From Salticus scenicus (lineage: Eukaryota > Arthropoda > Arachnida > Araneae > Salticidae), in contig OZ005648.1 of assembly GCA_963930645.1 (NCBI GenBank), positions 266,859,830 to 266,923,829 of the forward strand: a stretch of DNA of 64,000 bases. Direction: 5' to 3'. Every line of letters begins with the position of its first letter. The stretch's first letter is position 1. A model generated the notes under the pieces. It worked only from the letters and a program-made list of their open reading frames with translations. It was not told the DNA's origin and did not search any database. A program made the position numbers and the translations under genes. Positions 1 through 9,332 of this stretch are shown one piece after another.

Positions 1-27
1 TTTCTCAGCTTACCCTTTGACATTAAA

Positions 28-741
28 ATGTTGCTCTGTAGAAAATATTTTTCTCTGTACGATAAAGTTAACGGTCTGGATGCCATATCTGAATATAAGG
101 AAGTGTTGGCCTATGAACATGCATGGACTCTCAAAGAAAAAATATTTCTACATTTAACCTCTCTGATAAAATATGGCTGGTTCCTTGGACTTAACAATGA
201 ACCGTATTACGTATTTATAGACGCAAAAAATATGAGTATATGCTATCGCCATTTCGAATGTTTAAAACTGGGACGTGATCCAGGTGATATTTATTTACCT
301 ATAGAATGTCTAAATATTGGAGAAATGAGAAAAAGTGTAAAATATAAATTTTCGGAAAATTTGTTAATGGCAGATTACCATCGTGAAATTTTGCTTCCAG
401 AACAAATTATACCCATCGATGAAGATATGAAATATTACGAATTGGTATACGATAACATTGTTATAAATCATAAATTGAAATTACTTTATCACAATTGTAA
501 AAAATATGTATTTGATAAACCCTTTATCTTGAATTACGATACTGAAGACAAAGCACATATGGTAGTAAAACCATATTACGGCTACGGTATAATTGTAGAA
601 TGCATAGATATAAATTGTGACGAATGTGATTGGGGAGAACAATATGTATTTCCAAACGATCCACTTTTTACAGAAGATTATGAATATAATTATTGTATAC
701 TTGATAAAGATAATATTAATAAACTATCATTTTACCATTAA
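28..741 (+). CDS. unknown viral protein, family A, copy 1 (237 aa)
   Basis: I do not recognise this protein, but it has a clear paralogue on the minus strand at 6180-6929. Shared signposts in order are a GW-F/Y start of domain, N-x-P-x-YVF-x-D-x-x-NM near residue 60, Y-x-FDKP-x-IL near 160, a K/R-P then IxIECI stretch, a C-x-C cluster (CDEC here, CGCE there) followed by GEQ, and PN-x-x-L-x-TE near the C-terminus. The conserved cysteines could bind metal (inference). There is no signal peptide or membrane segment. The ATG at 28 is the first in frame. The gene ends 33 bases before an A/T palindrome. Confidence 0.7.
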   Translation: MLLCRKYFSLYDKVNGLDAISEYKEVLAYEHAWTLKEKIFLHLTSLIKYGWFLGLNNEPYYVFIDAKNMSICYRHFECLKLGRDPGDIYLPIECLNIGEMRKSVKYKFSENLLMADYHREILLPEQIIPIDEDMKYYELVYDNIVINHKLKLLYHNCKKYVFDKPFILNYDTEDKAHMVVKPYYGYGIIVECIDINCDECDWGEQYVFPNDPLFTEDYEYNYCILDKDNINKLSFYH

Positions 742-768
742 AAAAATCTACCAGTCAACCAATCTACC

Positions 769-843
<75 letters not shown>

Positions 844-1096
844 CAAGGTTATATTTTTTACCATAGCCTATTTATATATAAATGGCATCTGTTTGAATCA
901 GTCATGTCATTCTTCTCATTCCGTGTTCGAGTGAGGAGTCCCTGCCTAGCTTTCCACAAAAAGTTATTGGGTTACTATCTCGTTACCTATTTTCGTCTCT
1001 TTCATCTAGGTCGCATTACCATCAAAGTCTTTCCCAACACTTGGTATTTTCAAGGTTCGTTTGTCCTAATACGCTTTAAAATTTACAATTTCGATC
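742..1096. promoter_or_regulatory. intergenic: A/T palindrome 775-843 and TATA region
   Basis: An A run then a T run fills 775-843. It is followed by CAAGGTTATA and a TATTTATATATAAA box at 869-882. The box lies more than 200 bases before the next convincing start (1097). The ATG at 904 opens a competing arginine-rich frame that I regard as a shadow. Confidence 0.5.
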
Positions 1097-1591
1097 ATGG
1101 TATGCGCCTCATTGATCGTGCCAGACAACGTACCAAGAGACTTTCTAAACTTGGCTGCCGAAGAAAGGCTCATCACAATAGTGAATCAGGCCTCACCCTA
1201 CGCGCTGTTCGACCGAGCTCGAAAATGCGCCTGCGGTACGCGAGACGACTTGGCCATAAAAGGAAGAACTATCGCCGCTAAAAAGGACAAGCATCAATCT
1301 CTATGTTATCCGTGTTACGCTTTACCGGAGGACTGTACGTTCGAAGAGTCTTTCACGATCGTGGCCTGGTTAATGAGAAACGCCATGAATTGTTATTACA
1401 CAACAGCCCATGCTTCGGCCATGCACAGATCGCTTCACAAAAATAAATGGTTCCAAGTCCAGTCTACCATTTGCTGCGACTTTTTCGTATTAAAAGACGA
1501 CCCCGCATTCATGTTACGTGGAATGGTCGTATCGCCTTTCGGAAAAGGTCCCGCGCTACAAAGCGTCATTTATCCAAAACCAAGCTCATGA
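1097..1591 (+). CDS. hypothetical Cys-containing protein upstream of p74 (164 aa)
   Basis: The function is not recognised. The protein has a C-x-C-G near residue 44 and a CYPC near residue 70, so a zinc site is possible, plus a second cysteine-rich patch near 128. The ATG at 1097 is the first in this frame after a series of stops. Its TGA overlaps the start of p74 in an ATGA arrangement at 1588-1591, which would imply termination-reinitiation or a bicistronic message, both unusual in a eukaryotic virus. A frameshifted N-terminal extension of p74 is an alternative, but the p74 signature starts cleanly at 1588. No promoter word lies directly upstream. Confidence 0.5.
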   Translation: MVCASLIVPDNVPRDFLNLAAEERLITIVNQASPYALFDRARKCACGTRDDLAIKGRTIAAKKDKHQSLCYPCYALPEDCTFEESFTIVAWLMRNAMNCYYTTAHASAMHRSLHKNKWFQVQSTICCDFFVLKDDPAFMLRGMVVSPFGKGPALQSVIYPKPSS

Positions 1592-3012
1592 ATAAGCCAG
1601 AATACACACACGCGTTGCGATATGCTACCGAAGCCACACAAGTTTATATGTTGGAATATTACAAAAAACAATATCCTCATTATTTCGATTATGCGTTTTT
1701 AGAAACGAGACCCGCTACAGACCAAGATTATTTCATACCGCCTTCTATCGCAGATCGATGCATTGTTGTCACCTCGATTCGTTTCAACGAGATTGGATGC
1801 AAGAGATTCGGTTGCTATCCGTTCAAGAAAAATTGGGAAGTCTGTAGTGACATCGATTTCGATCAGTGGGTCAGAATAGGCAGCAGATATGCGATGGCAT
1901 GTCAACTGTCTTGCAAAGACCATTCTATCGATACGGAGTGGACTCCAGATGGAAAATGTGTTCTCTCGAATCCTTTAAAAAAATCTTTTGCATCGATGCC
2001 TGAAAAAATTTTCGAAAGGGCTTCGAGACATATTTTTCATGGCGGATTTGATATAGTCGAGGGTCGTTTGAAAATTAACAAGACATACTGCGACGCGTAC
2101 GGTTTAGATTTTCAGAACGACGAATGCACCAGGTCTGGTGGTCAGAAATTCGGCGAATGGTTACTGGGTACGACTGCCATCCGAGCCGCCAAGGTGGGTA
2201 ACTTGAAGCCGTTGAAAGATAAACCGCCTAAAATTCCAAATTACATGATATATACAATTCAAGCTGGTAGAAGCAGCCGTATCAGACGCGAAGCCATTGA
2301 AGAGCCTATCGAAAATGTAAGTGTCTTTCACGACATAGCGTTCGAGCTGTCTAAAGACTTGGGCAGAGAGATCTCGGAATACGCCGTTGAAAATTTTTTG
2401 AAACGCAAGGCCCCAAAACTATTATCCAAAGCGGCCAATAGCATTGCGGCAAAAATTGTCTTGAAAAATTCGATCGTCTTGTCTATGAAACAAATTGGAA
2501 CAATGTCTCTGAGAGTTTTGGGAACGAGTATTGGTGTCATTACTACAACTTATGCCATATACGAATTGGTAAATGGGATATTAGATAGTATGGATCCATA
2601 CGATTACTCAAAAGTTATAGACAAACAAACACTAGAAAAAATTGACCGAGAATTGGATTACACATATTATCAAGACGGTCCCATTCGCCCCGAACTAACT
2701 CCAGATTATATTTGGGAACATGAAATTTTAGAAATTGACGAAAACGAACGCTTAAACTTTATGACTTCTAAAGTAGAAGAATATCTGACGGCATTGCACA
2801 CAATACCAGCCAACGAATATCATAAAAACATAGAAAAAACAAAAAATAATTCATTAACAGAGTTTGTTTGGTTAGAAAAAAATGATTGGGACAGTACTCT
2901 ATTTAAATGTATCCTATTTGTAATGATTTTTCTGACATTGGTATTTTTAAATTGGATACATGTTTGGTCATGTTGCTTATTTTTTACAATGTTGTTTTAC
3001 AAAAATTTTTAA
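1588..3012 (+). CDS. p74: P74 / PIF-0, per os infectivity factor
   Basis: P74 is an envelope protein of occluded or oral insect viruses and part of the PIF entry complex that acts at the midgut (family knowledge). The N-terminus shows the typical ATDQDYFIPP (residues 43-52) followed by an FNEIGCKRFGCYPF-type motif (66-79), which is the best-conserved P74 signature. A second conserved zone, with a DFQNDEC then FGEWLLG pattern, lies near 180-200. The last 40 residues contain a strong hydrophobic segment, as expected for a C-terminal anchor. The predicted length is 474 aa, shorter than the roughly 600-650 aa usual in baculoviruses, so parts of the central or C-terminal region are missing or diverged. 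An in-frame ATG at 1447 would add 47 basic residues, but homology begins at 1588. I see no stop or frameshift inside. Confidence 0.8.
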   Translation: MNKPEYTHALRYATEATQVYMLEYYKKQYPHYFDYAFLETRPATDQDYFIPPSIADRCIVVTSIRFNEIGCKRFGCYPFKKNWEVCSDIDFDQWVRIGSRYAMACQLSCKDHSIDTEWTPDGKCVLSNPLKKSFASMPEKIFERASRHIFHGGFDIVEGRLKINKTYCDAYGLDFQNDECTRSGGQKFGEWLLGTTAIRAAKVGNLKPLKDKPPKIPNYMIYTIQAGRSSRIRREAIEEPIENVSVFHDIAFELSKDLGREISEYAVENFLKRKAPKLLSKAANSIAAKIVLKNSIVLSMKQIGTMSLRVLGTSIGVITTTYAIYELVNGILDSMDPYDYSKVIDKQTLEKIDRELDYTYYQDGPIRPELTPDYIWEHEILEIDENERLNFMTSKVEEYLTALHTIPANEYHKNIEKTKNNSLTEFVWLEKNDWDSTLFKCILFVMIFLTLVFLNWIHVWSCCLFFTMLFYKNF

Positions 3013-3060
3013 AGTAAGAAATAATATTTTCACTGCTTAGAAAATGAATCAACCAACCAA

Positions 3061-3139
<79 letters not shown>

Positions 3140-3246
3140 AGTGGGCGTGGCTTTACTATTACAGTATGTATATATATCGGATGGAAAAGTCTTTACAGTA
3201 TAACTTGCGTATAACTTGCCATAACACTTTTTCATCATTTTGAAAG
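3013..3246. promoter_or_regulatory. A/T palindrome 3064-3138 plus promoter of the next gene
   Basis: The 3' side of p74 holds an ATATTTTCACTGC motif that recurs after the next gene, then CAACCAACTT and the A/T palindrome. Immediately after the T run come GAGTGGGCGTGGCT (3139-3152) and a TATATATAT box (3169-3177). This is a clear example of the GC-box/TATA arrangement used across the window. Confidence 0.6.
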
Positions 3247-4356
3247 ATGGATTCGTCAATATTATATATTTGCGTTATTTTATGGATAATCTATCGGTAT
3301 TGTTCTGGTTTACGTTTAATTTATTCAGATGTCCAAAAATTGTTCTATTATAAGAATGATAAAATCATAGCTATTTTGAAAAATATAGACTCGTTGAAAT
3401 ATACTTTTCGTGAATCGTTTTCTGATCCGAAATGTAAAAAAATTTACAGCGCTTTAGTAATATATGAGGATTCTAAAGTCGTAGATAAGTGTCTTCAGTG
3501 GAATGGATCTACGCATTATTTTATTTCTATTATAGCCTATCTATATAACATACATCCTATTGTGAAAATTTTAATGATTTGCTATTACATGAACCATAGA
3601 CTAAATATGAATATATTTTACAATTCCAGTTTGAGACACTATATGGGATTTTATCTAGAGCAAGACGACATAAATCCAATAGAATGCCTTAATACTTTTA
3701 TTTTTAACCAATTGCTTAATTTAAACAAGTCTACAAATTTAAAACGAAAATATTTTGTAGATTATTATTATCAGCATAGCTTTGGTAAAAGATTTTTGTT
3801 GAAAGAATATTCAGAGACCCTGTCTGTATTTAATCTCATAGACTTAAAAAATAAAAATATAATTAATATATGTGCTGGAAATGCTTGTGGAATTCATCTT
3901 GTAGACACCAAAATGACATGCGTTGATTTGAAACAGTACAAAGGCATGAAATTATTACATAATATGAATGTATGTAATTTTATACAATGCAACATCAATG
4001 ACGATAAATTTGAAAAAATAATACCATCCTATAATGTATGGGTAGCCATTCACGCTTGTAGAGGATTACCCATACGAATAATAGAAATGTTTGAAAAATA
4101 CGCTTCAAACTCTTCAGAATTATATTTAGTACCTTGTTGTACATTGAGCAAAGGCTATTATAGAGCAAATTGTGATTTGTACGAAAGAATACATAAAAAA
4201 TATTATACTGCTAAAGAAGATATGCTAAGGCAACATATTTATCCAGCCATGCATTTTGAGTTGCTATGTTCTTTATGCAAGTCGAGTAAATTTAAAGTTA
4301 AAACATTAACAGATATGAGATCTGTAAAAAATAAAATTATTATATTATATAAGTAA
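3247..4356 (+). CDS. putative SAM-dependent methyltransferase-like protein (369 aa)
   Basis: The centre of the protein resembles a class I methyltransferase core. A hydrophobic strand runs into ICAGNACG (about residue 205), in the position of the SAM-binding glycine loop, followed by TCVDLK with an acidic strand end. Further on is VAIHACRG, and then LVPCC near 297. The pattern of an H-x-C strand followed by a V-x-PCC strand is typical of the METTL25/Methyltransf_32 group (family knowledge). The first 20 residues are hydrophobic and could be a signal anchor, which is unusual for that family. The loop is not a canonical GxGxG, so activity is uncertain. AATAAA overlaps the stop region. Confidence 0.45.
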   Translation: MDSSILYICVILWIIYRYCSGLRLIYSDVQKLFYYKNDKIIAILKNIDSLKYTFRESFSDPKCKKIYSALVIYEDSKVVDKCLQWNGSTHYFISIIAYLYNIHPIVKILMICYYMNHRLNMNIFYNSSLRHYMGFYLEQDDINPIECLNTFIFNQLLNLNKSTNLKRKYFVDYYYQHSFGKRFLLKEYSETLSVFNLIDLKNKNIINICAGNACGIHLVDTKMTCVDLKQYKGMKLLHNMNVCNFIQCNINDDKFEKIIPSYNVWVAIHACRGLPIRIIEMFEKYASNSSELYLVPCCTLSKGYYRANCDLYERIHKKYYTAKEDMLRQHIYPAMHFELLCSLCKSSKFKVKTLTDMRSVKNKIIILYK

Positions 4357-4395
4357 ATAAATATTTTCACTGCCAGTGCTTACAAAATGCTCCGC

Positions 4396-4439
<44 letters not shown>

Positions 4440-4524
4440 TTTTTTTTTTTTTTTCAGAGTGGGTGTGGCTTACACTATAAAAGACCCTGCCAACAACCTA
4501 CAGTTATTATTTCTTTCTTCAAAC
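4357..4524. promoter_or_regulatory. A/T palindrome 4397-4454, GC box and TATA
   Basis: ATATTTTCACTGC follows the upstream stop. The A/T palindrome is followed by GAGTGGGTGTGGCT (4457-4470) and a consensus TATAAAAG (4476-4483), 42 bases before the ATG at 4525. Confidence 0.65.
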
Positions 4525-5520
4525 ATGATTTACAACACTTGCGAGGGTTTTACTCTAGCAGAGGATGGAGTCAAAGTCATCGATGACATATTGACTCCAG
4601 AAGAGCTTTCAGCGCTACAAGATAAAATGTGGCAATGGCTTAGCGACAAAACTAAATATTTATCAACTCCAATCGTAAAAAACAAACCGTTGACGTATGA
4701 ATCAATATTTGAATTTTTTCCAAAGTCTGGAATGCTATTACAGAATTGGGATTTCGGACACAATCCCATGTCTTGGGCTATTCGTCAAAATCAAAAAGTT
4801 ATCGATACATTTAGTAAAATTTGGAAAACCGACGAATTATTAACTAGCTACGACGGTCTCAGCATATCTTTGCCATGCGAAATAACTAATCGAGGTTGGT
4901 ATCGAGGAACAGATAAACTTCATACAGATCAGTCGTTTATGAGAAATGGATTTGAATGCGTACAAGGGTTGGTCAATTTATTCGACGTCAATGAGGGAGA
5001 CGCTACCCTTCGAGTGCTGAGAGGCAGTCATAAATTACACAAAGCGTTTCGAGAACAATATCATATTAATAATCCAAAAGACTGGTACATAATAACAGAC
5101 GAACAGAAACTATTTTACATGGACAAATTAGGACACGATTCCGATATTTGCGTAAAAGCTAAAGCGGGTTCGCTTCTTCTATGGGACAGCAGAACGATTC
5201 ATCAGGGCATACAACCTCAACATTTCAGAGAAAAACCAAATATTCGCTGCGTATTGTATGTCTGTATGACACCTGCGTCTTTAGTATCCGAATCGGTATT
5301 AAAGACGCGAATACTGCGTTTTGAACAGAGACGGACTTCCAATCATTGGCCCCATAAAATTCAAATTTTTCCGATAACGCCATACACGTATGGTAAACCT
5401 ATACCTCGAGTAGAAAACGACGACTTGGAAGAAACCGCTTTAATGAGAAAGCTTGTTGGATATAATTATTTGGAGAAATTTAAGAATCCAAAAGGAAAAA
5501 AACGAAAAAGACTGCAGTAG
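4525..5520 (+). CDS. phytanoyl-CoA dioxygenase (PhyH)-like 2OG-Fe(II) oxygenase
   Basis: The protein belongs to the PhyH superfamily of 2-oxoglutarate/Fe(II) oxygenases. Visible residues are HTD at 133-135 (the facial-triad H-x-D), the distal histidine in TIHQG (H226) and an arginine about 15 residues later (R241) that would hold 2-oxoglutarate. DATLRVLRGSHKLH at 159-172 is a typical PhyH core stretch. The length of 331 aa fits the family. The C-terminus ends in a lysine/arginine-rich tail that may be a nuclear signal. The start is placed at 4525 because it follows a TATAAAAG box by about 40 bases; the longer frame upstream reads only the A/T palindrome. The substrate cannot be inferred. Confidence 0.75.
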   Translation: MIYNTCEGFTLAEDGVKVIDDILTPEELSALQDKMWQWLSDKTKYLSTPIVKNKPLTYESIFEFFPKSGMLLQNWDFGHNPMSWAIRQNQKVIDTFSKIWKTDELLTSYDGLSISLPCEITNRGWYRGTDKLHTDQSFMRNGFECVQGLVNLFDVNEGDATLRVLRGSHKLHKAFREQYHINNPKDWYIITDEQKLFYMDKLGHDSDICVKAKAGSLLLWDSRTIHQGIQPQHFREKPNIRCVLYVCMTPASLVSESVLKTRILRFEQRRTSNHWPHKIQIFPITPYTYGKPIPRVENDDLEETALMRKLVGYNYLEKFKNPKGKKRKRLQ

Positions 5521-5619
5521 AATTGATCCGACAAAAAAAGTACTATGAGCCAACGACAAATTTTTTTGGATACAGAAACGACTGGTTTAAAAAAAGTAGG
5601 TGTAGGCCACACCCACTCT

Positions 5620-5668
<49 letters not shown>

Positions 5669-5724
5669 TTTTTTTTTTTTTTTTTTTTTAAGTTTGGCTA
5701 TATATAGATTATTACATGATCATT
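5521..5724. repeat. A/T palindrome 5621-5689 between convergent genes
   Basis: CCACACCCACTCTC precedes an A run then T run at 5621-5689, and GGCTATATATAGA follows. The flanking genes converge here. The T side gives the minus-strand gene an A run 35 bases after its stop. Confidence 0.6.
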
Positions 5725-6150
5725 TTATTTCTCTCTTTCTCTTTCCATGTCAGGTTTATTTGTATCTACCCAGTCAGGTGCATAATGTTTACATACTCTA
5801 CATCTAAGTGATAATGCTGCCTCCTGTCTTACTATGTTAAAAAAATTATCTGGTACCTTAAAATCTTCTTCACACGTGCATGTTTCGCTATGGGTTACTC
5901 CAGAAACGCTTTTTAGGCAGGATGATATATGCCAACCATTTTCGTCACTATATATCAATCGAATGTTTAATTCTGGCCTTTTAAGCGAAGCTAAATGAAA
6001 TTTTAACAATGTTGCATATTTTTCATATTTGTTGAAATCCTGCTTATATTTCTGCAGCATGCCCTCTGGCAATATCAATAGCTTTTTATAAAAATTCTCA
6101 TCATTATCATGAGGCGAAATTTTGATTAGAGTTTCAATGACTTCCATCAT
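5725..6150 (-). CDS. hypothetical protein, Cys-rich C-terminal half (141 aa)
   Basis: I see no recognisable family. The N-terminal half is predicted helical and basic. The C-terminal half contains CTCEED followed about 25 residues later by LRCRVCKHYA, so a C-x-C plus C-x-x-C pair could form one zinc site. It starts with a double ATG and lies 29 bases downstream of the minus-strand gene at 6180-6929, so the two may share a transcript. Confidence 0.5.
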   Translation of the reverse strand: MMEVIETLIKISPHDNDENFYKKLLILPEGMLQKYKQDFNKYEKYATLLKFHLASLKRPELNIRLIYSDENGWHISSCLKSVSGVTHSETCTCEEDFKVPDNFFNIVRQEAALSLRCRVCKHYAPDWVDTNKPDMEREREK

Positions 6151-6179
6151 GTACTTATTTATACATGGTTAGGTAGAAT

Positions 6180-6929
6180 CTACTCATAACAGTCTTTAGC
6201 AATATTCTTATCGCAAAAACAAAAGTCTTTAAATTGTAAAATATGGCCATTATATGGATAATTATAATATGATATGGTTGTATTTTCCATAATATCGTTC
6301 TCTTTTACACGGTAATCGGTTTGTTGCGTCTCTGTCCAAAGTAATTTATTGGGCATCATTATTTGTTCCCCTTTTTCACATCCGCATTCATGATTATAAA
6401 TACATTCTATAGAAATAGAATTTCTCCTTGATGGCCTGACTTTAAAATGAGGTTCATGATCGTAATTTGAGTCAATTAAAATACACGGTTTATCGAAATT
6501 ATATTTACTACCCTTCCAATAAAGTGTTTTAGAAGATCGATTAACGGCAATAACCATTCCTATTACAGAATAAAAATAAAAGTCGTCCAAATTTTCAATG
6601 GGAAAATAAGATTCTGAAAACATCCATTTTACATGAGCTATTACGAATTTCCACGTCCGTTTAGCCTCCCATTTTTCGGATATATCCTTTTCTATATCTT
6701 TCGTAGGATTTAAATTCGACAAAGGTAAATATTTATCATCTAATGCTGAAGAATATTCTAACTTATCATCCGTTTCTAAATTAGAGGGATTTTGATCTAT
6801 AATATGTTGAAAATAGCGTATGGAAAGAGTCATGTTTCTTTCATCATTAAACACGTAACATGGTAAATTAAAATAACTAAAATACCAGCCAGGTTTGGCT
6901 ATCTGAGTCATTTCTAAAAATGCCTCCAT
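6180..6929 (-). CDS. unknown viral protein, family A, copy 2 (249 aa)
   Basis: This is a paralogue of the gene at 28-741. It shares the GW-Y-F-S opening, N-x-P-CYVF-x-D-E-R-NM, FDKPCILI, a V-R-P then IECI stretch, a C-x-C-x-x-GEQ cluster and P-N-x-L-W-TE. The central part has a small insertion relative to copy 1. An AT-rich TATA-like stretch (6944-6978) lies upstream. Function unknown. Confidence 0.7.
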   Translation of the reverse strand: MEAFLEMTQIAKPGWYFSYFNLPCYVFNDERNMTLSIRYFQHIIDQNPSNLETDDKLEYSSALDDKYLPLSNLNPTKDIEKDISEKWEAKRTWKFVIAHVKWMFSESYFPIENLDDFYFYSVIGMVIAVNRSSKTLYWKGSKYNFDKPCILIDSNYDHEPHFKVRPSRRNSISIECIYNHECGCEKGEQIMMPNKLLWTETQQTDYRVKENDIMENTTISYYNYPYNGHILQFKDFCFCDKNIAKDCYE

Positions 6930-7237
6930 CTTTTAGTTTTAGTATAAATTATTTTCAATACATATATACTTATTTATCATGTAAAATTTACCAAATAGAT
7001 TTAATTCTGATACATAAATATCTTCAGCCATGACAGTAGTCATAAATTTCTTTTAGTCTGTCAAAAAACAATATTGAATCTGGCTCGTTAAATTTTGACA
7101 TACATCCCAATAGATACAATCTCGAAGAAGAAACATGTTTTCCAAGTTCCATGCATTTTTATTGTCGGCATCCATAAACTATGGTCTAATCTAGTCAGTC
7201 TCTTTAATTTAAATCTTTGTTTTAAAACAAGAGGATC
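6930..7237. promoter_or_regulatory. divergent intergenic region
   Basis: AT-rich DNA lies between a minus-strand gene and a plus-strand gene. TATA-like runs at 6944-6978 could serve the leftward gene. No A/T palindrome or hairpin is present. A short coding-like stretch on the minus strand (7024-7152) is listed separately. Confidence 0.4.
7024..7152 (-). CDS. possible 42-aa ORF or gene fragment
   Basis: A short minus-strand frame with an ATG start ends in an acidic/aromatic stretch (FNEPDSILFFDRLKEIYDY) that looks protein-like rather than random. It has no paralogue that I can see in the window and may be the remnant of a larger gene. Low confidence. Confidence 0.2.
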   Translation of the reverse strand: MELGKHVSSSRLYLLGCMSKFNEPDSILFFDRLKEIYDYCHG

Positions 7238-8083
7238 ATGAATTTTAATACGTACGGATCCATATATTCCAATTTTAAGCAATGTTCTTTGTCTATGATC
7301 CGAAACGACGTTATCATATTTGATTTGGGGAATTCGCCATACGAAACTTGGACCGTGTCTCGCATGTATCCTTACGAGTCCATCGCCATCGATTCCAACA
7401 GACCTTTTCTGCTGGCCCTCAAATCATTTTTTAAATCGGATGTGACCGCGTCTGTTGTTTCCAATCCCAATTATCTATGGACTGTTCTTTTAGGCAACGA
7501 ACGCATGATTTATCCCATCAGTCGAGACACGAATGCAAATAACACTTTACGTTTTTACGCGACCCCTTATTTCGTGACAAATCCACAAGTAGTCAGTCGA
7601 TATGTGCAAAGTATGATCAAACCGGCTTACGAAAACATATATTTCTACAAAAGCACAATCATGTATTTGGATAATTATGATGCACCCTTTCCAGGAGGCA
7701 GTTACTTTAGCGAACACGGTCCGACCGATTTCTATAGACTCTGTTTTTTGTCCGACGAACCTATAGAATACGTACTCAATCTGGCTGCAGTATGGCAAAA
7801 CCGACACGACGTCTTAAACATACCTTTCATGACCATGAGTAAGGTAGTTGAACCTAAATTCATGGACGTCAAACCCGTAAGCGGCTTTGGGTTTTCGGAA
7901 TCGAGCGTCACTTCCAGTGGTATGATACAACGTAGGCTGAGTCCAGAGAAGCCTGAGCTCGTGATCCAAGATATTTTAACATCCTATTACAGAAATATGT
8001 CTAGGTATATGGACGAACAAAATTTTTCTAAATTGGTGCCTCTGGGTCTGATTATAGAATGGCCCCTGGAAATCATATTCTAA
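7238..8083 (+). CDS. unknown protein, N-terminal half of an interrupted ORF (281 aa)
   Basis: I do not recognise the family. The reading frame starts at ATG 7238 and stops at a TAA (8081-8083). The same frame then stays open for another 255 codons without a usable start, which implies one gene of about 536 codons with an internal stop. The product is rich in aromatic residues and predicted beta strands, with no membrane segment or signal, so a large structural protein is possible (inference). Codon use is relatively GC-rich, as in p74 and the spacer gene at 47699. If the stop is real, only this half is made unless it is read through. Confidence 0.55.
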   Translation: MNFNTYGSIYSNFKQCSLSMIRNDVIIFDLGNSPYETWTVSRMYPYESIAIDSNRPFLLALKSFFKSDVTASVVSNPNYLWTVLLGNERMIYPISRDTNANNTLRFYATPYFVTNPQVVSRYVQSMIKPAYENIYFYKSTIMYLDNYDAPFPGGSYFSEHGPTDFYRLCFLSDEPIEYVLNLAAVWQNRHDVLNIPFMTMSKVVEPKFMDVKPVSGFGFSESSVTSSGMIQRRLSPEKPELVIQDILTSYYRNMSRYMDEQNFSKLVPLGLIIEWPLEIIF

Positions 8084-8848
8084 AACTCAAAACCGATCGA
8101 GAGAACGTACGAAGACAGAAAATTTATAACTCTCAGCATCAACGGCACCAGCCCGAAACGCGTTGTACAAGTCTTGCATCCGTACGATCGATACATAGAA
8201 TATAGCGAAGTGCCAGCATCTACCGTCTGGACACCAATATCTTTTGTATATACCACGTTGCTGACAGACATAACCATTCAGAAAGTTATCGTGGACACGG
8301 TCGTCATAGGCCTCGTTTACAGACAAGTGTTTTTCTGTCTCAGTTATCCATTATTGGAAGGTAGGCCAGCGAGAAAGGCTATATTGAATACCGAACACAT
8401 ACTGTCCGTAGCCACTATCGAAGATCTCAAATCGGATCCCAATATACACATTCTAGAGAGTTTAAAATATGATGATAAATATTCGCTGAGACGCGTGGCA
8501 CTGAAAAACATCTCGTTAGAAACTTGGTGCCTGACCGTAGCCGAAAATAAGCATCCCAAGCTCAGAAGTTTTAAATTACCATACCTCGTAAAAGAATGGT
8601 TACAATTTTTCACGGAAGCTAAACCGAACACGTTTGAAATAGATATCAGCCTCGTCCGATTGGCCCTCATGTTATCCAAACACAACATATGTTACAATTT
8701 AATAGCCACGAACGAACCTACGGAACGCGTGGACTTGACTGATAACCAGGTCAAATTTTATACGAGCGAAAAAATTGTAGATTTTATAAATGAAGCCAGA
8801 ATCAGGAAAATGGAAGCGCAAGACGATACCGCTTGTGTGGTATCATAA
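8084..8848 (+). pseudogene. in-frame downstream half of the interrupted gene
   Basis: The frame of 7238-8083 continues directly after the TAA to a stop at 8848. There is no ATG near its beginning; the first in-frame methionine lies only about 60 codons from the end, so independent translation of most of it is unlikely. Composition and style match the upstream half. It ends 24 bases before an A/T palindrome, the usual place for a gene end here. Read-through, a nonsense mutation in an integrated copy, or a single-base sequence error are all possible. Confidence 0.55.
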
Positions 8849-8868
8849 ACATAGTTGAAAAACATCTT

Positions 8869-8936
<68 letters not shown>

Positions 8937-9037
8937 GTGACTTTGAATGCCCTTGACGCTCGTTGCCACAAAAAGCAAGTCGGAGCAAAATAGGAGAAGA
9001 TAGGAGCATGAATCGTAGCTACCCTATAGAAATGGAT

Positions 9038-9079
<42 letters not shown>

Positions 9080-9255
9080 CTTATATTTATATTATTTATA
9101 TTATATTATATTATATTTATATTATAATATATTTATATTATATTATATTTATATTATATTTATATTTATATTTATATTATAATAATATTTATATTATAAT
9201 ATATTTATATTACATTTATATTACATTTATATTTATAATAATATTTATAATATAT

Positions 9256-9332
<77 letters not shown>

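Noticed and set aside
775..843. A runs as evidence of retrotransposed mRNAs
   Set aside because: Each unit keeps a TATA box and promoter words upstream of the gene, and the runs are palindromic; processed copies would lack promoters and have A only.
904..1281. 125-aa arginine-rich frame after the TATA at 870-880
   Set aside because: It overlaps the better-looking ORF at 1097 in another frame and has shadow-like composition; kept only as a remote alternative.
3062..3259. Frames with poly-lysine and poly-phenylalanine runs (also at 8758-9009, 23216-23431, 28246-28482, 46631-46828)
   Set aside because: They are translations of the A/T palindromes, not proteins.
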